Assembly: GCA_963698735.1 (NCBI GenBank) | Contig: CAVOSA010000035.1 | Location: 62,001-126,000 of the forward strand | Length of the DNA: 64,000 nt | Source: RPQJ01 sp963698735 | GTDB lineage: Bacteria; Pseudomonadota; Gammaproteobacteria; Steroidobacterales; Steroidobacteraceae | Reading direction: 5' to 3' | Part shown: one piece after another, positions 54,930-62,834 of the stretch | Position numbering within the stretch: position 1 is the first letter of the stretch | Layout of the letters: every line of letters starts with the position of its first letter | The notes under the pieces: model-generated | What the model was told of the DNA's origin: nothing | The model's database searches: none | Seen by the model: the letters and a program-made list of their open reading frames with translations, nothing else | Translations under genes and position numbers: made by a program

Positions 54930-55132
54930 ACACCACGATGACCACTTTGGCCAGCAGCGCGCCCTGCGGCTGAATGTGCGCATCATGGATTGGGCTCCCC
55001 GGATCGCGCGTTGCGGTTTCTATCGACCTTGACGCCATGAGCACTGGAAGAGCGGCATGCCTTCCACCAACGCAGGGCTCGCACGAAACTCTGGATATCG
55101 GTTGCCGAGGATGTCTTAGCCTGGCGGGAAAG
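54930..55132 (-). pseudogene. Remnant of a second amidohydrolase cassette
   Basis: Bases about 54930-54965 match an internal piece of the amidohydrolase gene (near 40520-40565), and 54970 onward match its start codon region and the upstream flank (41625-41790). About 1 kb of the gene between the two pieces is missing. The flank then runs into repeat copy 6 exactly as the intact cassette runs into copy 2. So a second amidohydrolase cassette was here and was reduced by internal deletion. Confidence 0.65.
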
Positions 55133-55237
55133 TGGAGCGGGTGATGGGAATCGAACCCACGTGATTTGCCCAGCCCCGCCCGCTGGATCAATCACTTACG
55201 AACGCCGACGACGATCCGCGTGTGATTGACGTGTGAA
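55133..55237 (-). repeat. tRNA-Gly 3'-end-derived repeat, copy 6
   Basis: Intact tRNA-derived end (55133-55162) and perfect TCAATCAC/GTGATTGA boxes with the two TCACACG boxes (minus strand). Its left flank is homologous to that of copy 2 for about 150 bp. It opens the FadL/sulfatase-like cassette. Confidence 0.86.
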
Positions 55238-55291
55238 TATCCGTCAGCGCGAGCGCACAGCTTCGAACGGTGCCCTGCGGACGGCGTCCGG

Positions 55292-56615
55292 TCACAAGGC
55301 CCAGTTGCCGTACACGGTCAGCACGACGGCCAGCGACTGGTCGTACGAGCCCACCAGGTTTCCGCGCCCGCCGAGCACCGGGGGCAGCGTGCTGCGCTTG
55401 TCGACGTCCATGTTGCCGCCGTAGAGCAGGGCCGTCGTGAACCCCCACTTGAATGATTCGCTGGCCTGGCGTTCGCCGCCGGCGCCGAGCCGCCACGCCG
55501 AGTTGACCGGGAACAGCGGCGAGACGTCGTTGCCGTCCTGGAACCCAGAGTCGTAGGCGAGGCCGACGTTCACTTTCCACTGGCTGTTCGTGCGGTACTG
55601 CGCGCCCACGGCGACGTGCCAGGTGTCGTCGAACGACAACGGGTTGGTGAGGCTCGCCGGGTTCTGCGTATTGTCGATGCCGATCTCGACCTCGCCGAAC
55701 TCCGACCAGTCCTGCCAGCCGACGTTGCCCATCAGGGCCCAGCGGTCGTCGATCTCGGTGTACACGCTCCCCATCACCTGCTGCGGCACCTTGGCGCCGA
55801 CATCCACGCGTGCATCGAGCAGGCCGCGCGACTGCAGCAGCGCGGTCAGGATCGGGCCGATCCCGGAAAACTGCGCCGGGCCGCTGAAATCGAGGTCGAT
55901 CTGCGACGTATACGTGAGCCCGAGGCGCGTGCCCGGGGTCGGCTCGTACAGCACGCCGACATTGCCGCCCCAGCCCCAGGTGTCGTCGTCGATCTCGAGG
56001 CGACCATCGCCCAGCGACGGCAATGCGTTGTTGATCGCGACCCGCTGGTCGAACATGCCGTACATGCCGTTGATGCCCGCGCCGAGCGACAGCTTGTCGT
56101 TCACGCGATACGCGATCGACGGCATGACGGATACGCCGACGAGGTCGGCGACCTGCACGCGGTAGCGACCCACCCAGTCGTCTTCGTAGTCCAGCATGGA
56201 GCCGAAGTTGCCCGCCACGGCGAAGCCCAGCGCGAGATCGGGCGACACGCGATGCGTCAGGAAGGCGCCGCCGCCCGGGACGTAGCCGTTCGAGCCGAAC
56301 GCGCGGCCGCCGTCGCCGCTGCCCAGGCCGGGCGAGGTGGCGCCATCGACCGAGAACTGCGTGTTCAGCCACATCAGCTGGCCGCCCACGAGCACTTGCG
56401 TGCCGTCGAGGCTTCGTCATGCCGGCCGGATTCGTGAACGCCGTGGATGCATCCTGCGCGCGCGCGGCATAGCCGGCCGCAGCAAGTCCTGGCTCAGCCG
56501 TGCCGAACTCGTAGAGCAGCAGCCCGCCGGCCTGGGCGGTGCTGGCGATGAGGGCTGTCGCCGCGAATGCAGCCGTCGCTGAGCCTGCCAAGAATGCCCT
56601 GCGTACTTCGGTCAT
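55292..56615 (-). CDS. FadL family outer membrane porin, frameshifted
   Basis: ATG 56615 (AGAGG 7 nt upstream) opens a signal peptide and the FadL start GGLLLYEFGTAEPGLAAAGYA and AFTNPAGMTK. At about 56411 one extra base shifts the frame; the next frame continues TQVLVGGQLMW-like sequence and a complete barrel (VGWQDWSEFGEVEIGI, FKWGFTTALLYGG) to the stop at 55292, ending in NWAL. Joined length is about 440 residues. It lies 79 bp after the alkylsulfatase-like gene on the same strand, suggesting uptake of its substrate. Confidence 0.86.
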
Positions 56616-56694
56616 GATCGATCCTCTGATGGTTTGCGACTGACTGCACCGGACTCCGCGACCACCGCCACTGGCGCACACGTACGAAGCGCGG

Positions 56695-58581
56695 TCAGTG
56701 CTCCAGACCATCGTTGTATTTCAGGTCACCTTTCTCACCGAGCAGCGCCGGCGTGGCCGTCGATGGAGGCAGCATCCGGCTTCGATCCAGCACGCGATCC
56801 AGTTCAGCCAGCGCGTCGCCACCCCTCGCCGGGGCGCCTTTGCCGAGCACGAAGTCGGCCAACTCGCTCCGCGTCACGTCGACGTGACGCGCGCCCCGGG
56901 AGGCGACCGGGGAGATCACGAGTACGCTGTTGCGCAATTCGACCTGCCTGATCTGCGGATCGCCCTCGGCTGCGATAGTGAAGACGAGACGCTGGCCCTC
57001 GGCCTTGCGCGGATCGACGAGGTAGCGGACGAACTGCAGGTTCTGGTCGAGGGAGGCGCGCGCCAACTGGTCGGCGCGCGGCGTATTCAGGAACGTCCGG
57101 ATCGCATCCAGCGTGACCGGCTGCCCCTGCATCAGAAGCTTACCCTCCATCTGCAGCGCCTCCGTGATGTAGAAGCCCCGCGCGTTGGCGGAGTCAGTGC
57201 GCTGACCGAGGGCGCGGGCGGCCGTCGCGCGCGTCTTTTGGGCCGCCGCATCGGCGGGGTCCAGCGTCAGCAGCAGCGAGGTGAGCTTGAGCCCCCAGCG
57301 CCAGCCGGCGAACCCGCCGTCGGCGACCGCCTGCGTGGCCATCTTCTGCACCGCGGCGCGGCCGCCCATCGCCTGCACCGTGCGTTCCGCTTCTTCCCGG
57401 ACCGACAGCGGATTGATCTGGTAGACGTCGCCGTCGAACCAGCCGAGGTTGCCGTTATAGACCTGCCGAACGTGACTCTCGACCTGCCCGTACGCCTCGC
57501 GCCCTTCGCGCAGGCGGCGCGGCATGTACAGCGTCTCGGCCGCCTCCCGGGGGCCGAGGCCGCTGGCGATCAGGCGCAGCGTCTGGTCGTGGATGATCTG
57601 CACCGAGTCGACGGAGCGCTCGACCGCCTCCCGCACGGCCTTCTCGCCCTTGTGCGTCGGCCCGTGGATGTCCAGCAGGATCTCCGCGTTCTTGGACTCG
57701 ACCCAGCGGGCGTCATTGACCAGGATCTCGGGATTTCGATACGTGCCGCCGCGCAGCGTGTAGATGTTGAAGATGGTGTCGATCACCAGGAAGTTGGTCA
57801 CGAGCAGGCGCCGCTGCGGGAAATAGAACGCGACGCTGTCCGTCGTGTCCGTGCGAGCTGGCGCGACCTGGACCGGCTCGCCGGCGATCACGACGTCGAC
57901 GACCTTGCCGTCCGGGAAGAGCTTCGTCGGCGGTTGGTAGCTCGACACGGCCAGGAACTTCTCTGGCGTGAAACTCATCGCGTTCGGGAATGCGTCGGGA
58001 CCCGTCGTGGGATGAAAGACGCCAAACTGCGCGATCGCCCGTGACTGGGTGACGCCGCCCAGGACGTTGACCCCGCCGGAGGCACTGCGGTTGCGGTCCA
58101 GGTATTCATGTCCCCAGATCTCCGTGCCGTCGTCCAGCCACGCACCGGTGCCGTCGGCGTAGTGCCAGTGCGTGAGCAGGATCGCGGCTACCTTGATCTT
58201 GTGGCCGAGCGTCTGCTCGAGCGTCTCGCGCATTTCGGCCGCGGCGCGGGTGGAATCGCCGGTGTCGACGATGATCCACCCGTTCGGCGCTTCGATGGCG
58301 AAGCTGTGCGCGATGCCCCAGCCGCGCAGGGCGTACACGCCTGGGGCGACCTGCTCGGCGACTTTCGAATCCGTAATGCCCATTCGCGCGTTGGCGGTGA
58401 GCGCTGTGTCGGTCGTGATGACTCCGTTAGGACCGGTGACCGTCTCCATGGTCAGCGACCGGCTGCTCCAGGATGCCGCCGGTTGTGCGGTGGCGCGGTC
58501 CGTCGATTGGGCGCGGGCGGCGAGCGACGGTGCCAATGCAGTTGATGCACAGGCCAGGATCAAGAGAATACGGTTGGTCAT
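56695..58581 (-). CDS. Alkylsulfatase-like MBL-fold hydrolase
   Basis: A 628-residue secreted protein from ATG 58581 (GAAGGA upstream) with a signal peptide. It has the three-part layout of SdsA1-type alkyl sulfatases: MBL domain, helical dimerisation domain (YGQVESHVRQVYNGNLGWFDG) and SCP2-like C-terminal domain. The metal motif reads THWHYADGTG, where HxHxDH is expected, so the Asp/His pair is altered although HGPTHKG is kept. It may use another ester or a different metal centre. Divergent from a Crp-type regulator. Confidence 0.85.
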   Translation of the reverse strand: MTNRILLILACASTALAPSLAARAQSTDRATAQPAASWSSRSLTMETVTGPNGVITTDTALTANARMGITDSKVAEQVAPGVYALRGWGIAHSFAIEAPNGWIIVDTGDSTRAAAEMRETLEQTLGHKIKVAAILLTHWHYADGTGAWLDDGTEIWGHEYLDRNRSASGGVNVLGGVTQSRAIAQFGVFHPTTGPDAFPNAMSFTPEKFLAVSSYQPPTKLFPDGKVVDVVIAGEPVQVAPARTDTTDSVAFYFPQRRLLVTNFLVIDTIFNIYTLRGGTYRNPEILVNDARWVESKNAEILLDIHGPTHKGEKAVREAVERSVDSVQIIHDQTLRLIASGLGPREAAETLYMPRRLREGREAYGQVESHVRQVYNGNLGWFDGDVYQINPLSVREEAERTVQAMGGRAAVQKMATQAVADGGFAGWRWGLKLTSLLLTLDPADAAAQKTRATAARALGQRTDSANARGFYITEALQMEGKLLMQGQPVTLDAIRTFLNTPRADQLARASLDQNLQFVRYLVDPRKAEGQRLVFTIAAEGDPQIRQVELRNSVLVISPVASRGARHVDVTRSELADFVLGKGAPARGGDALAELDRVLDRSRMLPPSTATPALLGEKGDLKYNDGLEH

Positions 58582-58693
58582 GGCTGGTCCTTCGGGGTTC
58601 GGCACACGCGACGCGTCAATGCGCGCGCTCACGGCAGCCAGATACCACGGCCCCGGGGTCCACTTTGCACAAAATGGTACAGTCGCTGTCGAT

Positions 58694-59401
58694 ATGACCA
58701 AGTCCAGCGGTGCGACCGTCGAATCCCGCTTCCTGATCCGTGGGTGGTTCGCGGACTGCACGCCGCGCTTCAGGCGCGAGTTCCTCGCGCTGGGGCGCCC
58801 GAAGTTCTACGCAGCCGGCAGCGTGATCTATCAGGCGGACGACGTCGGGCAGGACGTCTTCGGTATCAGCTCCGGTGTGGTCACCGTGCAGAGCAAGTTC
58901 ACCCATCCGGACGCGGTGCTGCTGCACATGCTGCGGCCCGGAGATTGGTTCGGCATCGTGCCAGTGCTTCTCAAGCGGAGTCGTGTCGTCACCACCGTCG
59001 CGAGAACCGACGTGAACCTCCTGCGCGTTCCGGGCGACGAGCTGCGGGCACTGCTTCGACGTCGCCCGGAGTGGTTCGCCGAGCTCGGGCGCGAACCGAT
59101 CTACACCATGGACCTCGCCATGCAGATCGCTGCCGACCTGCTGATCCGCGATGCCTCGGCGCGCTGCGCGGCCGTCCTGCTGCGCCTGGCGGGCCGGCGT
59201 TCGGCGTCGGCTACGGATGCCGACCTGCCGTCCGAGATTCCGGCTTCGCAAACGGAGCTCGCGATGCTGAGCAACGTCTCCAGGAATACGTTCAGCCGTG
59301 TGGTGCGAGAGTTCTCGAGCCGTCGACTCGTGACCCTCGACTACAGGTCGCTGACCGTGAACGACCCTGCGCGACTGCGTGACGTCGCGGATTCCGGCTG
59401 A
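58694..59401 (+). CDS. Crp/Fnr family transcriptional regulator
   Basis: A 235-residue protein with a cyclic-nucleotide-binding-like domain (VIYQADDVGQDVFGISSGVV, LRPGDWFGIVPVLL) and a C-terminal helix-turn-helix (ASQTELAMLSNVSRNTFSRV). The cysteines needed for an Fnr iron-sulfur cluster are missing and the cAMP-binding Arg-Ser region is not conserved, so the signal is unknown. It is divergent from the alkylsulfatase-like gene (112 bp between starts), the obvious target. Confidence 0.88.
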   Translation: MTKSSGATVESRFLIRGWFADCTPRFRREFLALGRPKFYAAGSVIYQADDVGQDVFGISSGVVTVQSKFTHPDAVLLHMLRPGDWFGIVPVLLKRSRVVTTVARTDVNLLRVPGDELRALLRRRPEWFAELGREPIYTMDLAMQIAADLLIRDASARCAAVLLRLAGRRSASATDADLPSEIPASQTELAMLSNVSRNTFSRVVREFSSRRLVTLDYRSLTVNDPARLRDVADSG

Positions 59402-59524
59402 GAACGCGCCGGGATTCTCGAGCAGCGACTGCAGTTGGCGCGCCCCTCGTACGACTGCTTGTGGCCGATAGCGGCCGGTCGCGAACGTCCGCTTCCATGG
59501 CGAAGTCGGGCCGGCTGGAGTCGT

Positions 59525-59641
59525 AGGCGGCCGCTTCTGCGTGCGACTGACGTGTGAAAAGCGGAGCGTCGGCACATCATGCAGCCGTGAGGCGAACCTT
59601 GCCAACGCGGCTCAGGTCCACTTGCTGCTTTGCGCGTCACG
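59525..59641 (-). repeat. Partial repeat joined to a higA 3'-end remnant
   Basis: Bases 59525-59560 match the distal half of the repeat (as in copy 1), and 59560-59641 match the end of higA (KQQVDLSRV and RLTAA before the stop). The tRNA-like half and the rest of higA are absent. It is therefore a scar of a second higA cassette between the Crp gene and the cytochrome gene. The surrounding 59402-59724 has no other gene. Confidence 0.7.
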
Positions 59642-59724
59642 CAACACGTAAGCCGACCGGTACCCACTTTACGATTCTCCAGGCGCCAAGAAGGCCTGTT
59701 GGTCCTCCTTCACCTCTAACTCGA

Positions 59725-60558
59725 TCATGCCGTGTGGTCCTCGTGGCACATCAGGCATTCCATGTGCCCCTGCTGATTCCACCTTCGCGCCTTCTGCGTT
59801 GGGGTGGTCGGCCCATGGCACCCGACGCAGTGCGCAGCCTCGGGCGAAGGGTTCCAGACGGGCGCGACCCACTTGCCATCGAAGAATTCGTTCAAGGCCG
59901 TCGTGACGATATAGACGACCTCCCCCGCCACCTTGGCACAGCGCTCGATCTTTGCCGGGTCATGCAGGTCCTTCACGCCGGCGGCCAGCGACCACTTGGA
60001 CACGGAGGTATGGCAAAGCGGCGACATGGCTTTCACCTTGATCTGCTTCGGCAGCGGCGAAAGGTCGTCAAATCGCTCGGTCGGGAAATTCTGCTCCGCG
60101 TACCACCAGAACAACCGATCCACGATCGCATTATTCTGCAGATATTCGTCGCGCTTCTCCCCGTAGGTGACCATATTGACGATCACGGACGCCCCGGCCA
60201 GTGCGCCACACAGCGTCCCATGGCCGCCGAAGCCTGCGGCTGCGTGGACCATCAGCATGTCCGGCATCGTCGTCCACGGATGGCCTACTTTCTCCTGCAG
60301 CAGGCTGAGCAGCGAGAGATAGCTCGCGGAGCCGCAGCCGCCCTTTTCCTTGTAATAACGATAACCACGGCGTCCTGCCTCGAGCGGGTCGAGCTTTTCC
60401 CATCTCCAGGGCAACGGGGGCGCGCTCGCGGGCGTACCGGGAGCCGCAGCAAGCGCCGTGAATCCGGATCCGATGCCGCCGCCGGCCAGCAGTGCTCCGG
60501 CTCCGGTGAGAATGTTGCGACGGGACACGATCGCGACGTCGCCTTCGTGGGTTTCCAT
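59725..60558 (-). CDS. Split-Soret-like cytochrome c with C_GCAxxG_C_C motif
   Basis: A 277-residue protein; GGAGG lies 6 nt before ATG 60558. A twin-arginine signal (SRRNILTGAGALLAGG) exports it folded. The region KEKGGCGSASY and GFGGHGTLCGALAGASV carries the C_GCAxxG_C_C redox pattern, and the C-terminus has two c-heme sites, CVGCH and CLMCH. This is the layout of split-Soret cytochromes described from sulfate reducers. Electron partner and role are unknown. It stands alone between the repeat scar and copy 7. Confidence 0.8.
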   Translation of the reverse strand: METHEGDVAIVSRRNILTGAGALLAGGGIGSGFTALAAAPGTPASAPPLPWRWEKLDPLEAGRRGYRYYKEKGGCGSASYLSLLSLLQEKVGHPWTTMPDMLMVHAAAGFGGHGTLCGALAGASVIVNMVTYGEKRDEYLQNNAIVDRLFWWYAEQNFPTERFDDLSPLPKQIKVKAMSPLCHTSVSKWSLAAGVKDLHDPAKIERCAKVAGEVVYIVTTALNEFFDGKWVAPVWNPSPEAAHCVGCHGPTTPTQKARRWNQQGHMECLMCHEDHTA

Positions 60559-60843
60559 GTCGACCTCCGATCGAAGTGTTGCGTCCAGCGGCCATGGTTT
60601 TGCAGTCGCTGCGCTTGGCATCTACGGTGCTGATTATCGTCCCGGCAACTACCCTGCGGTCTCAGGTGAAACCACTACCGTCAATTCTTTGCCGAATGCG
60701 GCAGTGGACGGCTCAGCCGGCGCCTGACAACAGCAGCCAACGCGAGACAAGTTGAAAACCTGGGAGGGCTGCGTGATCGATTCTCGCTCGCGCGAGAAAT
60801 CCTGGCTGGAGTTGGCGGATGTCGTCTCAGCCTGGCAGAGACT

Positions 60844-60945
60844 TGGAGCGGGTGATGGGAATCGAATCCACGTGAGTGCGCCCGCTCCGGTCGTCGGATC
60901 AATCGCTTACACGCGGCGATAGTCTCGTGTGTGATTCACGTGTGA
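60844..60945 (-). repeat. tRNA-Gly 3'-end-derived repeat, copy 7
   Basis: The last complete copy. tRNA-like part 60844-60873 with one T-stem change; boxes TCAATCGC and GTGATTCACG are mildly diverged. About 60 bp on its left resemble the left flanks of copies 2 and 6. Between 60946 and 61093 no gene is seen; an A8 run at about 60970 and a hairpin near 61050 are the only features. Confidence 0.83.
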
Positions 60946-61046
60946 ATGTCCAGCGAACCATCCCGAGCGAAAAAAAAGCGCCCCAATAGCGGACACGGTA
61001 CGCCCGGGATCGACCCGAAGCAGCCGCCACCGGGCAACTGAAGCAA

Positions 61047-61071
61047 GGCGCCCAGCACGTGGCCGGGCGCC
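61047..61071 (-). terminator. Hairpin after the Arg-rich gene
   Basis: GGCGCCC (61047-61053) and GGGCGCC (61065-61071) pair perfectly around an 11-nt loop, 23 bp after the minus-strand stop at 61094. No T run follows immediately on that strand. Possible terminator of the 61.1-64 kb minus-strand genes. Confidence 0.4.
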
Positions 61072-61093
61072 ATCAACGCTGCGCGTCTGGGTA

Positions 61094-61558
61094 TCAGTCG
61101 TCGTTCGAATTCGCGATAGCGACCGCGACTCCCACCACAGCCGCGCCGACCATTGCGCCCTTCAGGAGGTCATTGTCGTCTTTGTCGCGGCGGCGATTGT
61201 AACGGCGCTCATACTCGTAACGATCCCAGTACCGTCCGTCCCGATACCAGCGATCGTCGCCACGGTAGTAGTTGTCGTAGTAGTCCTCACGGATCTCCCG
61301 GCGAATCTCACGCCGCGCCTCACGCCGCTCGCGCTCGACTTCGCGATAGCCCTCCCGGACTTCTCGCCGCGCGCACTCGCGGGTCTGGCACTTGCGGAGC
61401 TCGCGGGCGGCCTCCCGCTTCTCCCTGCGCACCTACTTCGCGCCCTCGCGCACCTCCTGGCGCACTTCCCAGCGGCTGGCCAGTGCTTCCGTCGGGACGA
61501 ACGCCCCGCCGAGCACGACGCTCGCAGCCGCCACCGCCATCACCGCCACGGAGCGCAT
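61094..61558 (-). pseudogene. Arg/Glu-rich secreted protein split by an in-frame amber codon
   Basis: ATG 61558 starts a signal peptide (MAVAAASVVLGGAFV) and the sequence EVRQEVREGAK, then TAG at 61433-61435. The same frame goes on at once (VRREKREAARELRKC...) to 61094, with long Arg/Glu repeats, a Tyr/Asp/Arg segment and a C-terminal hydrophobic stretch (GAMVGAAVVGVAVAIA). The two halves share composition, so this is one gene with a single nonsense change, a read-through or a base error. The second part has a GTG directly after the stop. Its start overlaps the upstream gene by TGATG. Confidence 0.6.
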
Positions 61559-61953
61559 CACTTCTTCTCCCCGCGGCTGGCCCGGAACTTCTCGACGCGC
61601 TGGTCGTAGTTGTTCAGCACTTCCGCGCAGTCCTTGGTCTCGATCTCGACATTCGTGCCATAGCCGAACGAGGACGCAAACAGGAACGCGCGGTCGGTAC
61701 CGAGCAGACGGGCGATGGCCGCGTGCAGGTCGAGCGCCTCGCGCTCGAGGGCCGCGCGCTGCGTCTCCACCACACAGCCCCGCGCGAGACCCGCAAGGTA
61801 GCCGAAACGCTTCAGGCCTTCGTCCAGTTGCACTTCTTCGTCCGTGATGGCAGCCGTCAGGTCCTTCTCGGCCGGCGCATCTGCCGCATGCGCGTACGGC
61901 TGCAGAGCAATCGTCGCCAGGAGCGCTGGTAGGAACTTCCTTACGTTGGTCAC
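61558..61953 (-). CDS. Small secreted protein of unknown function
   Basis: A 131-residue protein with a signal peptide (LPALLATIALQPYAHA). The mature part is mostly helical and charged, with ETKDCAEVLNNYDQRVEKF near the end and a single pair of cysteines. I do not recognise a family. The gene overlaps the Arg-rich gene by one base and lies 66 bp downstream of the barrel gene, in a minus-strand run that includes the sulfatase. Confidence 0.75.
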   Translation of the reverse strand: MTNVRKFLPALLATIALQPYAHAADAPAEKDLTAAITDEEVQLDEGLKRFGYLAGLARGCVVETQRAALEREALDLHAAIARLLGTDRAFLFASSFGYGTNVEIETKDCAEVLNNYDQRVEKFRASRGEKK

Positions 61954-62019
61954 GGTGATTCTCCCAGGTTTCGGTATCAGTCAATCGTCACGATGGTCCG
62001 GTCTGTTTTCAATTCACGG

Positions 62020-62823
62020 TCAGCGCCAAACGTACGTCGCGCTAAGTCGCACCTCTGACTTCGTCGCACCCTCCGGGCGCTCCAGATAGTTGACGTAGGC
62101 GAATCCAAAGCTGACGAACTCGGCGCCGAACTGCACCACCTTGGAGGCCCCGACTGTAAGCGGCACTATCCACTCATTGCCGGTCGTGGCGTTCCAATTG
62201 TAGGTCGCTTCCGACGTGAGGTTCGCGGCCCAACCCTCGGGCAGGAGATAGGTGAGAAAAGGCTGCACGGTGGTGACGCTTACGTCGGTGTGGTCCGTCC
62301 CCGCGAATGACCACACATGCTGCACCAGCCCGCCCCACGTGATCGGCTTGCCAGTCTTGGCCACGATCATCGCGGGGCCGGCGGCCCACTTGCCGGAACC
62401 GAGTTCGTCCTCGGTCGCGCTCGGCAGGATGAGCGCGCCGCCATAGCCGATAAAGGTGGTAGCGGTCGTGTCTGGAACGTAATAGGGGATGATCGAGATG
62501 TCTCCCATCCCGTCGGCGCTGGTCGGCCACACGGTGGACCGCAGCGGCAGTATGGTGCGCAGCAGCAGCGCCGACTTGTCCGCAAATGGCTTGAAGAACG
62601 AAGGCTGTAGTCGCAGTTGGTAGTTGGTCTCGTCATTCGGGCCGTTCCCCATCTCGGCACGCACGTTGCCGGCCAGCGTCGTGACCGGCGCCAGCGGATT
62701 GGCAAGTTCAGCCGCCACCTCGTCGACGGATTTCGCATCGCCCGCCCAGGCATCGAGACTCGCCGCCAGCAGAAGTAGCCCGCTGGCGGCGTTGATGCGG
62801 AATGTTGCCGGGTTAATCACCAT
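62020..62823 (-). CDS. Outer membrane protein, MetA-pathway-like transporter
   Basis: A 267-residue protein starting at ATG 62823 with a signal peptide (GLLLLAASLDAWA). It reads as a beta barrel (YQLRLQPSFFKPF, MGDISIIPYYVPDTTATTFI, FGFAYVNYLERPEG) and ends TYVWR. The arrangement resembles the Phenol_MetA_deg/neuromedin-U-like group of small outer membrane proteins often found beside sulfatases. It starts 11 bp after the sulfatase stop, so it is in one operon with it. Confidence 0.8.
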   Translation of the reverse strand: MVINPATFRINAASGLLLLAASLDAWAGDAKSVDEVAAELANPLAPVTTLAGNVRAEMGNGPNDETNYQLRLQPSFFKPFADKSALLLRTILPLRSTVWPTSADGMGDISIIPYYVPDTTATTFIGYGGALILPSATEDELGSGKWAAGPAMIVAKTGKPITWGGLVQHVWSFAGTDHTDVSVTTVQPFLTYLLPEGWAANLTSEATYNWNATTGNEWIVPLTVGASKVVQFGAEFVSFGFAYVNYLERPEGATKSEVRLSATYVWR

Positions 62824-62834
62824 CTGCGCGCTGA

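Noticed and set aside
39817..60945. Complete tRNA genes or a CRISPR array
   Set aside because: Only the 3' part of the tRNA is present in each copy, with no anticodon arm. Spacing is 0.8-5.7 kb with genes between, unlike CRISPR.
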